Assembly (NCBI RefSeq): GCF_009877435.1
Contig: NZ_WXEX01000013.1
Coordinates: forward strand, 62,001-126,000
Length of the DNA stretch: 64,000 nucleotides
Source of the DNA: Heliomicrobium gestii
GTDB lineage: Bacteria > Bacillota > Desulfitobacteriia > Heliobacteriales > Heliobacteriaceae
Direction: 5' to 3'
A program made the translations under genes and the position numbers. Shown one piece after another: positions 53,637 through 62,389 of the stretch. The first letter of the stretch is position 1. Each line of letters begins with the position of its first letter. The notes beneath the pieces are model-generated. The model did not search any database. It saw only the letters and a list, made by a program, of their open reading frames with translations, and had not been told where the DNA came from.

Positions 53637-55682
53637 ATCAAAGGCACTGCACTATCGGCCTGTCCCTTGCCCTGTTACGACCTCTGTTCCTTTCGCGTCC
53701 ATCTCGACGGCGAGCAGATCGTCCACATCGCCGGCAACCCGGACCATGCGGTGACGAAAGGTTTCGTTTGTTCCCGCGCCAAGGGGCTCTTGGAGCGTCA
53801 TTACAGCCCCGACCGGATCGTCTCGCCCATGCGGCGCCAGGGCAGCCAGTGGCAGCGTATCCCCTGGGACGCGGCGCTCGATGAAATCAGCCGGCGGTTT
53901 ACCGGCGCGATCGAACAGCACGGTCCCGCCTCGCTCCTGCATATCGACGGCGCCGGATCGGTGGGCGTCCTCAAGGGACTGGGCCGTCGCTTTTTTAACA
54001 CCCTGGGCGGCGTCACCCGCCTGGGGGGCCTGGCCGCTCGCGATGTGGGCCGCGCCGCCATGCAGGCCGACTTCGGCGCGGCGGCCTCGCCGGCCTGGAG
54101 CGACCTGACGCGGGCGAAGACCATCTTCCTCTGGGGACGCAACCCCGCCGCGACGAACCTGCACCTGATCCCCTACCTGCAGGAAGCGCGGGAAAAGGGG
54201 GCCACGATCATCGCCGTCAACCCTGTTCGCCTGCCCTTGGAGGGCTTGATCGACGAGCAGGCGGCGATTCGACCGGGCGCTGATGTGTTGCTCGCCTTGG
54301 CCATGGCCTACGTCATCCTGGAAGAGCGTTGTTGGCAGGGCGACTTCGTGAGCGCCCATGTCAACGGGTTTGCCTCCTACGCGGAAGCGGTGGCTCACTT
54401 TTCGCCGGAGCAGACGGCCGAGGAGATCGGCGTCGATGCCGCCACCATCCGCCGCCTCGCCAATCTCTACGCCAAGGGGCGGCCGGCGGCGATCGTGCTC
54501 GGCGCCGGGCTGTTGCGCTACCGGGACGGCTATCTGGCCGTGCGCGCCATCGACGCACTGGCCGCCATCACCGGGCAACTGGGGATCGCCGGCGGGGGCA
54601 TCCACCTGGCCAGCGAGGGCCATGAGATCGGCCGCGCCATCACCAGCGAGGACGAAGGGGCCGCCCTCACCATCGCCGCCAACGAACTGGCCGAGGCGAT
54701 CCTGCGGCGAAAAGCCGCACCGACGACGGCAGAGCCGGCCATCGAGGTCGCCGTGATCCACGGCGCCAACCCGATCAGCCAGGCGCCGAACATGCAGCGC
54801 AGCATCGAAGCCTTTCAAGCCATCCCCTTCAAGGTGGCCATCGACTTTTATCTCACCGACACCAGCCGGCTCGCCGATATCCTGCTTCCGGCCGCCACCT
54901 CCTTTGAGGAAAGCGACCTCTTTCTCTCGCCCTACAACGATTACATTCACTATCAGCCGGCGATCGCGCCGCCGCGCGGACAGGTCTGGCCGGAATACCG
55001 CATCTGGGCGGAACTGGCCCGCCGGATGGGCGTCGACGGCGGTGATGAAGGAGCGTTTTGGGCGGCCGGGCCGGAAGTGTGGCTGGAGGGACTCCTGGCG
55101 CCCTACGGCGTGAGCTTGTCCGATTGGGCAGGCGGCGGACCTCGGCCCAACCCCGGCCTTCAGGTCATCCCTTTTCGGGAGGGCCGCTTTGCCACGCCTT
55201 CGGCCAAGGTGGAACTGGCCGGAGAAGGGAAGTTTAAACCGCTGCTTGAGCGGCGCAAGGTGATCCCCGTCCATCCGGGCCTTGAGCCCCAGGGCGATGA
55301 CCGCTTCCGGCTCATCTTTGCCCATCGTCCCGGACGCCACAACTCCCAGTTGTGGGAGATGGAGGGCGACGATGCGGGGCTGGCCGACCTGGCGCTGCAC
55401 CCGGATGACCTGCGGGGATTGAACCTCCGCCCTGGTGATGACGTGATCGTGGAAACAGCGTGGGGGAGCCTCCCCCTGTCGGTGCGCGCCGACGAGGGGA
55501 TGCCCAGCCGGTGCGCCCTCCTATCGGGCGGCAAGCCCCTGCTTGACGGCGGCGGCGTCAACCTCCTGACCGGCGCCGCCATCGTCAATCGGGCCGCCGG
55601 CGACACCGATTCCCAGGTTATTGCCATCAATGAAACCTTTTGCCGGCTCCGAAAAATCGCCTTGGCGGAACACATCGGCTGA
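53637..55682 (+). CDS. Molybdopterin-dependent oxidoreductase, start uncertain
   Basis: The ~681-residue product is a DMSO-reductase-family molybdenum/tungsten enzyme. The N-terminal cluster motif is CPLPCYDLC ... GFVC (C-x3-C-x3-C-x27-C), then GRNPAATN, GANPISQAPN and the C-terminal molydopterin-binding barrel with RPGRHNSQLWEM. The substrate is unknown, and no iron-sulfur or membrane subunit is next to it. A strong GGAGAGGGGG (53618-53627) is followed 9 bases later by ATC 53637. No ATG, GTG or TTG occurs in frame between it and the first Cys; in-frame GTG 53544 or TTG 53517 lie inside scfB. Confidence 0.85.
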   Translation: MKGTALSACPLPCYDLCSFRVHLDGEQIVHIAGNPDHAVTKGFVCSRAKGLLERHYSPDRIVSPMRRQGSQWQRIPWDAALDEISRRFTGAIEQHGPASLLHIDGAGSVGVLKGLGRRFFNTLGGVTRLGGLAARDVGRAAMQADFGAAASPAWSDLTRAKTIFLWGRNPAATNLHLIPYLQEAREKGATIIAVNPVRLPLEGLIDEQAAIRPGADVLLALAMAYVILEERCWQGDFVSAHVNGFASYAEAVAHFSPEQTAEEIGVDAATIRRLANLYAKGRPAAIVLGAGLLRYRDGYLAVRAIDALAAITGQLGIAGGGIHLASEGHEIGRAITSEDEGAALTIAANELAEAILRRKAAPTTAEPAIEVAVIHGANPISQAPNMQRSIEAFQAIPFKVAIDFYLTDTSRLADILLPAATSFEESDLFLSPYNDYIHYQPAIAPPRGQVWPEYRIWAELARRMGVDGGDEGAFWAAGPEVWLEGLLAPYGVSLSDWAGGGPRPNPGLQVIPFREGRFATPSAKVELAGEGKFKPLLERRKVIPVHPGLEPQGDDRFRLIFAHRPGRHNSQLWEMEGDDAGLADLALHPDDLRGLNLRPGDDVIVETAWGSLPLSVRADEGMPSRCALLSGGKPLLDGGGVNLLTGAAIVNRAAGDTDSQVIAINETFCRLRKIALAEHIG

Positions 55683-55755
55683 GTGAAAAGAAGAAATCCC
55701 TGATAGAATGCACATCAGGGGAATTTTAGGGTTTTCTCGACATGCTTTTCCATGC

Positions 55756-55761
55756 TATAAT
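55756..55761 (+). promoter_or_regulatory. -10 box of the M23 peptidase gene
   Basis: TATAAT with a weak -35 (TTCTCG at 55734-55739, 16-base spacer). The gene starts about 150 bases downstream. Confidence 0.45.
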
Positions 55762-55912
55762 ATTGACGGGTTTGTGAGGCGGAATATATTAGAAACAAAT
55801 TCCAGTGATCACAAACACAACCGACGAGATCGGGTACCATCGGTTCGCTTTTCCAGCGGACCCATTAACATGTAGCCTCGACATCATGTCAGGGGTGGGA
55901 AAGGGGGCGCAA

Positions 55913-57328
55913 ATGTCCAGGAAGGATTTCTTAGTGGACAAACTCGCCTGGTTCCAGGAAAAATGGACCGAATTGCGCACCAAGCCATTCGGCGATGGAA
56001 CGGCTCAAGGAAATGACAGCAACCGCCTGAACGCGCTTCGTGTGAAACTAGACGAGATGAAACTGGAGATTCGCTCCATCGATCTCCAGAACTGGCGAGA
56101 GAGCAAGGGACTGATCTACATCGCCCAGGGGGCCGGCGTGCTCCTGCTGGTGGGCGCCATCTCCGCAGCGGCCATGACGGGAACAACGTCGCCGGTCGCC
56201 ACGGCGCCGACGGCCGCCCAGGCGGTCACGCTGGCGGTGAAGGCCAACGGCATGGTGGATGCCTGCCGGATCGTCGTCGACGGTCAGCCGGTCATGGTGG
56301 TCGCCAGCCGCCAAGAAGCCGAACAAATGGTGAAAGACGCCATCAACTTCTTCTCCTACGGCCAAATCGGTCAAGGCGTCGAGTTGATCGATGTAAAAGT
56401 CAAGCAGCAGATCGCCTATGAAGACGCGGAAGTGCCGCCGGAGCAGGTGATTCCCAGCGATCAGGCCAAAAAGTTGCTCGTGGAAGGCAAAGGCGAAAAG
56501 ATTCGCTATGTCGTCCAGAAAGGGGACACTCTTTGGAGCGTCGCCACCAAAAACGGCATGAGTTGGAATGAACTGCGCAAGGCGAACGCCCAACTGGTCA
56601 ACGAGAACAAGCTGAAGATCGGCCAGGAGATCAACCTCACCCGGCCGGTTCACTACCTAAACGTCGTCAGCACATACAAGGTCGTCAAAGAAGAGAATGT
56701 GCCCTATCCGACGAAGGTCGAGAAGGATACATCGCTGAAGGTCGGCGCTGTGAAGGTCAAGCAGGAAGGCGTCAACGGCAAAAAGGTCGCCACCTACATT
56801 GTCAGCAAGGAAAACAACTATCAGTTTGACGAAGAACTGAAGGATGAAAAAACGCTGCAAGCCCCGGTCCAACGGATCGAGGCGCGCGGGGACCGTGTCA
56901 TGGTCGCTTCCCGTGGCGGCAGCAGCTACAGCAGCGCCGGCGCCAGCTACAGCGGCGGCGGCAGCGGCACCCTGTCCTGGCCTGCCGGCGGACGTCGGAT
57001 CACGTCGCCGTTCGGCTACCGGGGCCGCGAGTTCCACACCGGCATGGATATTGACGGCGAAACGGGCGATCCCGTGTACTCTGCCGCCGATGGTGTGGTC
57101 ACCTTCGCCGGTTGGGCCGGTAGCTATGGCAAGTGCATCCTCGTCGACCACGGCGGGGTCACCACCCGCTATGCCCACCTCTCGCAGCTCTATGTCGGGG
57201 AAGGTCAGACGGTCAGCCGGGGCGCCAACATCGGCGCCATCGGCGCGACGGGACGCGCCTACGGCAGCCACCTGCACTTCGAGGTCATCGATGGCGGCGT
57301 GAAAAACCCCATGGCCTACCTGAAGTAA
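55913..57328 (+). CDS. Membrane-anchored M23 peptidase with LysM and G5 domains
   Basis: The 471-residue protein has a cytoplasmic N-terminus of about 65 residues, one membrane helix (about 68-90), a LysM domain (YVVQKGDTLWSVATKNGMSWNELRKAN), a G5 domain (about 250-310), a Gly/Ser linker, and an M23 lysostaphin-like domain. Zinc ligands are in FHTGMDID (His, Asp) and HLHFEV (His), and a further His sits in RYAHLSQL. It cleaves peptide crosslinks of peptidoglycan, with LysM and G5 for wall binding. ATG 55913 has AAAGGGGGCGC. Confidence 0.93.
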   Translation: MSRKDFLVDKLAWFQEKWTELRTKPFGDGTAQGNDSNRLNALRVKLDEMKLEIRSIDLQNWRESKGLIYIAQGAGVLLLVGAISAAAMTGTTSPVATAPTAAQAVTLAVKANGMVDACRIVVDGQPVMVVASRQEAEQMVKDAINFFSYGQIGQGVELIDVKVKQQIAYEDAEVPPEQVIPSDQAKKLLVEGKGEKIRYVVQKGDTLWSVATKNGMSWNELRKANAQLVNENKLKIGQEINLTRPVHYLNVVSTYKVVKEENVPYPTKVEKDTSLKVGAVKVKQEGVNGKKVATYIVSKENNYQFDEELKDEKTLQAPVQRIEARGDRVMVASRGGSSYSSAGASYSGGGSGTLSWPAGGRRITSPFGYRGREFHTGMDIDGETGDPVYSAADGVVTFAGWAGSYGKCILVDHGGVTTRYAHLSQLYVGEGQTVSRGANIGAIGATGRAYGSHLHFEVIDGGVKNPMAYLK

Positions 57329-57356
57329 TAACGGCAAGCTTTTGGCACAAGATCGT

Positions 57357-57389
57357 AAGGAGGACCCATTGACGGGTCCTCCTTTTTTT
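57357..57389 (+). terminator. Terminator after the M23 peptidase gene
   Basis: AAGGAGGACCC pairs with GGGTCCTCC, followed by TTTTTTT. Confidence 0.92.
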
Positions 57390-57437
57390 CGTAGCCGATC
57401 GGGCAACGGGCGCCCTGCAAGGCCATCGTCGCTTCGC

Positions 57438-57467
57438 TTGACACGGCCTTCACGATCCGCCTATAAT
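57438..57467 (+). promoter_or_regulatory. Promoter of the CoA-binding/TrxB fusion gene
   Basis: TTGACA (57438-57443), 18-base spacer, TATAAT (57462-57467): both hexamers match consensus. Confidence 0.85.
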
Positions 57468-57479
57468 AGGAGTCAACAG

Positions 57480-57496
57480 ATACCCCTAATGGGTAT
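57480..57496. promoter_or_regulatory. CsoR/CstR-like operator
   Basis: ATACCC, spacer CTAAT, GGGTAT: a perfect 6-5-6 inverted repeat. G/C-tract palindromes of this form bind CsoR-family copper or persulfide sensors in Gram-positive bacteria. It lies just after the expected transcription start (+6 to +22), so a bound repressor would block elongation. Confidence 0.5.
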
Positions 57497-57518
57497 AAAA
57501 CGCACGGGAGTGAGCGCA

Positions 57519-58835
57519 ATGATCGACTTTCCGTCGGTGCAGACCATCGCCATCGTGGGCTTGTCAGACAAAGCGGGCCGCGCCAGCCGTCATGTGGCCG
57601 AATACCTGAAGGAACAGGGATACCGGATCATTCCCGTCAACCCGACAGCGACAGAGATCCTCGGCGAAAGGTGCTATCCCGATCTTGCCGCTATCCCAGC
57701 GGACATCGAGATCGATGTGGTCGATGTGTTCCGCCGCTCCGAAGAGGTCCTGCCCATCGCCCAGGCGGCCATCGCCCGGGGGGCGAAAATCCTCTGGCTG
57801 CAGGAAGGCGTCGTCCACGAGGAAGCGGCCCAACTGGCGGAAAGCGCCGGCCTCACCGTCATCATGGACCGCTGTATGCTCAAGGAGGATCAGGCCTGGC
57901 GGAAAAAAGACCCGAAAGACATCTACGACGTGCTGATCATCGGCGCCGGCCCCTCGGGGCTGACGGCGGGCCTTTATGCGGCCCGGGCGGGACTGCGCAC
58001 GGGCATCCTGGAAGCGGTCATGCCGGGCGGACAGGCGGCGACGACGGAACTGATCGAGAACTACCCCGGTTTTGACGCGCCCATCTCCGGCCCGGAACTG
58101 ATGATGCGCTTCATGGCTCAGGCGCAGCGATTCGGCGCCGAACTGATCACGGAAGAAGTGACCCGGACGGCGCTGAGAGGCCACCTCAAGCGTGTCGAGA
58201 CGACCAGCGGCGTCCGCTACGCCCGCGCCGTCATCATCGCCACCGGCGCTCAGCCGCGCCGCCTCGGCGTCAACGGCGAGGAAGACTTTCACGGGCGAGG
58301 CGTCTCCTACTGCGCCACCTGTGACGGCGCATTCTTCCGCGGACGCAAGGTGATCGTTGCCGGCGGCGGTAATTCCGCCGTCGAGGAGGCCCTGTTTTTG
58401 ACCAAGTTTGCCACTGAGGTGACCATCGTCCACCGCCGCGACCAGTTGCGGGCGACAAAAGTCCTCCAGGATCGCGCCTTCCAGAATCCCAAAATCCGCT
58501 TCGTTTGGGATACGATCATCGAGGAGATCGCCGGCGACGCCGCTGTGGAAAAGGTGATCACCCGCAACCGCAAAACCGGCGAGGCCGGTGAGATCGCCTG
58601 TGACGGCGTCTTCGTCTTTATCGGCCACTCCCCGGCGGCGGACTTCCTCACAGACCCCTTGGAGCGGACGGAGGAGGGCTACATCGCTGTCGATGCCCAC
58701 CTGGCCACCAACCTCCCCGGCGTCTTCGCCTGCGGCGATGTGCGCAACACGGTGTTGCGCCAGGTGGCCACGGCTGTCGGCGACGGCGCGGTGGCGGCCA
58801 TCTCGGCAGAAAAGTTTCTTTCCGGACATGGTTGA
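57519..58835 (+). CDS. CoA-binding domain fused to thioredoxin-reductase-like flavoprotein
   Basis: The 438-residue protein has an N-terminal CoA-binding (YccU-like) Rossmann domain (1-125; TIAIVGLSDKAGRASRHVAEYLKEQGYRIIPVNP, LWLQEGVVHEEAAQLAESAGLTVIMDRC). A complete thioredoxin reductase follows (135-435; FAD site IGAGPSGLTAGLYAARAG, active site CATC 265-268, NADPH site VAGGGNSAVEEALFL, GVFACGDVR). Thioredoxin reductases usually end without the extra domain, so this fusion couples a CoA or CoA-disulfide ligand to a dithiol reductase. ATG has GGGAGTGAG upstream. Confidence 0.93.
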   Translation: MIDFPSVQTIAIVGLSDKAGRASRHVAEYLKEQGYRIIPVNPTATEILGERCYPDLAAIPADIEIDVVDVFRRSEEVLPIAQAAIARGAKILWLQEGVVHEEAAQLAESAGLTVIMDRCMLKEDQAWRKKDPKDIYDVLIIGAGPSGLTAGLYAARAGLRTGILEAVMPGGQAATTELIENYPGFDAPISGPELMMRFMAQAQRFGAELITEEVTRTALRGHLKRVETTSGVRYARAVIIATGAQPRRLGVNGEEDFHGRGVSYCATCDGAFFRGRKVIVAGGGNSAVEEALFLTKFATEVTIVHRRDQLRATKVLQDRAFQNPKIRFVWDTIIEEIAGDAAVEKVITRNRKTGEAGEIACDGVFVFIGHSPAADFLTDPLERTEEGYIAVDAHLATNLPGVFACGDVRNTVLRQVATAVGDGAVAAISAEKFLSGHG

Positions 58836-58998
58836 AGGGAGCGGAACCGTTGGGTCTATTCCTCTCTCGGACGAACCCTGGGCTAACGACCCGGGGGTTG
58901 TGGCACACGGAAAATAGGAGTAAACTAGTCAGAGAAGTTTTCTAGGGCCTCGCGGCGATTCGCCGGTCTGGTTCGAGAGGAAACGCACAGGGCGGCCT

Positions 58999-59145
58999 GT
59001 GTACAGGGCGGGAAAAAAGCCCGGGAGGATATCTTCACGCGATATCTTCTCGGGCTCTGCTTTTTGGCCGTCGGCAAGCCTGTTTTTCCTGACCCTGATT
59101 CTGGTCGGTATTATCGGGCTGAAGGTGACCGGCCCCAACGTGTAA
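58999..59145 (+). CDS. Possible 48-residue single-pass membrane protein
   Basis: GTG 58999 opens a 48-codon frame with a basic start (MYRAGKKPGRISSRD) and a C-terminal membrane helix (SLFFLTLILVGIIGLKV) ending TGPNV-stop, 23 bases before rarD. The ribosome site is weak and the hairpin below overlaps the first half. It may be read-through noise or a small membrane protein. Confidence 0.3.
   Translation: MYRAGKKPGRISSRDIFSGSAFWPSASLFFLTLILVGIIGLKVTGPNV
59018..59065 (+). terminator. Stem-loop before rarD
   Basis: AGCCCGGGAGGATATC (59018-59033) pairs with GATATCTTCTCGGGCT (59041-59056) with two mismatches; TTTTT at 59061-59065. Confidence 0.6.
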
Positions 59146-59167
59146 ACAGGGAGAGGATGGGTGGACG

Positions 59168-60097
59168 ATGGAAGCAGAAACAGCCCAAGACAAAGCGGCG
59201 CAGCGAAACACAGTCACAGGCGTCTACTACGCCCTGGCGGCCTACCTGGCCTGGGGACTGTTGCCCCTCTATTGGAAGGCCCTCGAAGGCGTTTCAGGGA
59301 TGGAGATCCTGGCCCACCGGATCGGTTGGTCATTTCTCTTCGTGATGATGATCATATTCGCCACCGGCCAGTGGAAAACGATGAAGAGCGCCATCGGGAA
59401 AAGGGAAAACTGGTTCACGCTGATCACGGGATCGCTTTTGATCAGCGCCAACTGGTTTATCTACATATGGGCCGTGAACAATGGTCATATGGTGGAAGCG
59501 AGCCTGGGCTACTACATCAACCCGCTGTTGAATGTGGCCACTGGCGTATTGTTTCTGAAGGAGCGGCTGAACCGTGGGCAGATCGCCGCCATCGGCCTGG
59601 CCGCCGTTGGTGTGCTCTTTCTGACGGCCCAGTTTGGGCAGGTGCCCTGGATCGCCCTGTCGCTGGCGATCACCTTCACCCTCTATGGGCTGGCGAAAAA
59701 GAAGGTCAGCTTTGAACCGCTGATCGGGCTGGCTGTCGAAACGGCCATGGTGACGCCGCTGGCGCTCCTCTACCTGCTCTACCTTCACGGGCAGGGCGTC
59801 GACGCCTTTTCCGGCGGAACGGCGCTGGCGAGGACATTGCTCATGGGGGCGGGCGTCGTCACCGCCATGCCGCTGCTTTGGTTTGCCCAGGGCGCCCGGC
59901 GGATCCCCCTGTCGACGATCGGTTTCATCCAGTACCTCTCGCCGACGATGAGCCTGCTACTGGGAATCTTTCTCTATCACGAACCCTTTACGAACGTGCA
60001 CGCCGTCAGCTTCACGCTGATCTGGTCGGCCCTGGTTATCTATTCCCTCTCTCACCTGAAAGGGATGCGGGAGGCGCGCCGGGCGGCCGCCGGGTGA
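59168..60097 (+). CDS. rarD: RarD-type EamA transporter
   Basis: The 309-residue protein has ten membrane helices in two EamA halves with the RarD signatures GVYYALAAYLAWGLLPLYWKAL, EILAHRIGWSF, NWFIYIWAVNNGHMVEASLGYYINPLLNV and IGFIQYLSPTMSLLLGIFLYHEP. Relatives export or import small metabolites; the E. coli gene is linked to chloramphenicol sensitivity and the substrate is unknown. AGGGAGAGG lies 14 bases before ATG. Confidence 0.92.
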   Translation: MEAETAQDKAAQRNTVTGVYYALAAYLAWGLLPLYWKALEGVSGMEILAHRIGWSFLFVMMIIFATGQWKTMKSAIGKRENWFTLITGSLLISANWFIYIWAVNNGHMVEASLGYYINPLLNVATGVLFLKERLNRGQIAAIGLAAVGVLFLTAQFGQVPWIALSLAITFTLYGLAKKKVSFEPLIGLAVETAMVTPLALLYLLYLHGQGVDAFSGGTALARTLLMGAGVVTAMPLLWFAQGARRIPLSTIGFIQYLSPTMSLLLGIFLYHEPFTNVHAVSFTLIWSALVIYSLSHLKGMREARRAAAG

Positions 60098-60129
60098 GAG
60101 GGGGGCAACGAGCGCCCGACAGGAAAAAC

Positions 60130-60158
60130 TTTACTCAGCGCCGCCGTCCTTTTATAAT
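60130..60158 (+). promoter_or_regulatory. Promoter of the TPR gene
   Basis: TTTACT (60130-60135), 17-base spacer, TATAAT (60153-60158). Confidence 0.7.
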
Positions 60159-60226
60159 ACGGCTAAGCGCAACCCCACTCGCCAAAGGGGCGAGGCCTTC
60201 GCCCCCATACAGAAAGGATGAGAGCC

Positions 60227-60991
60227 TTGGCTTCTGCATCTGCACAGTTCAAAAAGCAACGCCGGATCTACGCGATCGTGGCTTTGCTCGTCATCGCCGG
60301 TCTGATGGGCAGCACCATCATCTATTCCCTCACCACCCTGCGCGGCGCGCCGACGCCGTCACCGGCGCCGGCCCAGAACGACAACGCCTATCGGGAAAAC
60401 CTGATCCAAACCTGGCAGGCCGACATCAAGACCCTCGAAGAGAAAGCGACGGCCGATCCGAAGAACGCCGCCGCCTGGCTGGAACTGGCCAACAGCCGGT
60501 ACAATCTGGGCTCCCTCTACCGGACGAGCGGCGACAAGGAGGCCTCCCGCGACACCTTCCGCCAGGCCTATGAGAGTTATCAAAAGTCGCTGGCCTTGAA
60601 ACCGGACGATGTCAACGCCCGTGTCGACGGGGCCACCGCCGCCTTTTACGCCGATCTCCTCGATGACGCCGAGAAGAACTTCAAGCTCGCCATTGAAAAG
60701 GATCCCCGTCACCTGAACGCTCTCTACAACTACGGCATCTTCCTCATCCAGGGCAGAAAAGACCCGGCTGCCGCCAAGGTCTACTGGCAGAAGGCATTGG
60801 ATACGAACCCGCCGGAACAGGAGAAGGAGAGCCTGAAACAAATGATTCAGATGGCTGACGCCATGAGCCAGCCGGCGCCGAATGGACAATCCCCCGCGCC
60901 CTCGGGCTCTGGTGCGGCGCCGGGCGCCCCCGCCGCACCCGGTGGGCTGGAAACGCCTGATCTGAGCGGAGTCGGGAAACAGCAGCCCTAA
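60227..60991 (+). CDS. Membrane-anchored TPR protein
   Basis: The 254-residue protein has an N-terminal membrane helix (about 14-35, IYAIVALLVIAGLMGSTIIYSL). Three or four tetratricopeptide repeats follow (AAAWLELANSRYNLGSLYRTSGDKEASRDTFRQAYESYQKSLALKPDD, then DAEKNFKLAIEKDPRHLNALYNYGIFL), and a Pro/Gly/Ala-rich tail. It probably scaffolds partner proteins outside the membrane. TTG 60227 is 9 bases after AAAGG; ATG 60218 is also possible. Confidence 0.85.
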   Translation: MASASAQFKKQRRIYAIVALLVIAGLMGSTIIYSLTTLRGAPTPSPAPAQNDNAYRENLIQTWQADIKTLEEKATADPKNAAAWLELANSRYNLGSLYRTSGDKEASRDTFRQAYESYQKSLALKPDDVNARVDGATAAFYADLLDDAEKNFKLAIEKDPRHLNALYNYGIFLIQGRKDPAAAKVYWQKALDTNPPEQEKESLKQMIQMADAMSQPAPNGQSPAPSGSGAAPGAPAAPGGLETPDLSGVGKQQP

Positions 60992-61092
60992 GCGCGAGGG
61001 TGCATCCAGAAAGGCTGCGAGAGTTTCCTCGCGTCAGACGGGAGTACCAAACGAACGAACGGAACGATCAATAACGAACGATCCCCCCATGG

Positions 61093-61123
61093 ACGCCGCC
61101 CTTTTTTCGGGCGGCGTTTCTTA
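61093..61123 (+). terminator. Terminator after the TPR gene
   Basis: ACGCCGCCC pairs with GGGCGGCGT around a T-rich loop, then TTCTTATTTT. Confidence 0.85.
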
Positions 61124-61242
61124 TTTTCCCTATCGACCCAGCAACCCCCATCCCCCGGAAGGGCGTTCCGTTGGTATAATGGACGGGCTTTTCGATCTTG
61201 CAAGAATGATTGCAATATAATAGAAAGGACCGGGGGAGAAAC

Positions 61243-62103
61243 ATGGGGGAATGGAAAATCGACCCGCGCCTGTGCTGGGCCACCGGGTTGTGTTTGTTTA
61301 TTGTGCTCCTTTTGGCGCTCCGGACCTTTACCGTCAGTTGGCCCGCGATGAAAGCGGAAGGATTCGACTGGGTTCGGCAGTTCAACCGGCGGGAAGCCGA
61401 GCGGGACACGCGGCACTGGCATGTCTTGGAGGGACGCCATGTGACCTTTCGTTACTGTGACGACGATGCCGGTCTTGCCCCGGCGGTGCTTCGGGATACG
61501 GAGCGGATCTACCCGCAGGTGACGAAACTGGTGGGCTTCGATCCGGCAATCAAGCCGCTCGTCCTGCTCTATCCAGACCGGGAATCCTTCAACGGCGTCT
61601 TCGGCTGGAAAGACCAGTCGGCCATGGGCGTTTACTACGCCGGCGTCGTCCGGGTCCTGTCGCCGCGCGTGTGGAGTCGTGACGATGCCGATATGGCCGG
61701 TCCGATGGCCCATGAACTGGCCCACTTGGTCCTCGATTATCAGACAGGGGGCAATATTCCCCGCTGGTTCACCGAAGGGGTGGCCCAGGAGGCGGAACGC
61801 CGCCTCAGCGGCGTCTCACTGTCACAGCCAAAAGGCGACTGGGCGTCACGGCTCTATCCCTTTGCCGCCATGGACGGCGACTTCGACAGCCTGGAAGACC
61901 AGCGGATGGCCTACCGGCAGTCCCTGCTGGCTGTCGAGGTGATTGGCGACGCCGGGCCGGAGGCGCTGACCAGGACCATCGACGGGTTGAGCGAGGGGAA
62001 AACCGTTGCCGAGTCGATCACCGCGGCGACGGGCTGGACCTGGGAGCGCTTTGTCGAAAAGGTTCACGCCGCCGCAGACAAGGAAAGCCGGTCGAACAGG
62101 TAG
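61243..62103 (+). CDS. Membrane-anchored gluzincin-type metallopeptidase (peptidase MA-like)
   Basis: The 286-residue protein has an N-terminal membrane anchor (about 13-31) and an extracytoplasmic zinc peptidase domain. The HELAHLVLDY motif gives the HExxH zinc ligands and catalytic Glu; the third ligand is probably the Glu of RWFTEGVAQEAE. The pattern is that of the MA-like superfamily, whose substrates are unknown. ATG 61243 has CCGGGGGAG. Confidence 0.87.
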   Translation: MGEWKIDPRLCWATGLCLFIVLLLALRTFTVSWPAMKAEGFDWVRQFNRREAERDTRHWHVLEGRHVTFRYCDDDAGLAPAVLRDTERIYPQVTKLVGFDPAIKPLVLLYPDRESFNGVFGWKDQSAMGVYYAGVVRVLSPRVWSRDDADMAGPMAHELAHLVLDYQTGGNIPRWFTEGVAQEAERRLSGVSLSQPKGDWASRLYPFAAMDGDFDSLEDQRMAYRQSLLAVEVIGDAGPEALTRTIDGLSEGKTVAESITAATGWTWERFVEKVHAAADKESRSNR

Positions 62104-62125
62104 GTAACTAGCGCAGGCCAAAAGG

Positions 62126-62165
62126 GAAGACCCCGCCGAGCCCCAAATGGGTGGGCGGGGTCTTC
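62126..62165. terminator. Bidirectional stem-loop terminator
   Basis: GAAGACCCCGCC pairs with GGCGGGGTCTTC (12 bp) between two convergent genes; U-run is weak. Confidence 0.65.
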
Positions 62166-62209
62166 CTGTGAGCGGTGCGCGGGCAGGAGAAAGGCCTACT
62201 GGCAGTGCA

Positions 62210-62389
62210 TCAGGCGTGGCGGTAGAAGGAGAGGACCGTCTCTTCAAAATGGGGAAAACAGTCGGCGCAGACATGCCAGCAAGCCAACTCCTTTGAGGAA
62301 GAACCCCATACCTGGAAAACCATTGTGCAAATCAACTCGACCACAGTGGAGCGTTGACAGATTTGACAGCGATCATCCTGGGAAGTCAT
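62210..62389 (-). CDS. Small zinc-ribbon-like protein
   Basis: The 59-residue protein has CQIC near the N-terminus and CADC near the C-terminus (RCQICQRST .. HVCADCFPHFEE), a treble-clef or zinc-ribbon arrangement. ATG 62389 has GGAGGGGATC upstream. No family is named with certainty; the role could be regulatory. Confidence 0.65.
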   Translation of the reverse strand: MTSQDDRCQICQRSTVVELICTMVFQVWGSSSKELACWHVCADCFPHFEETVLSFYRHA

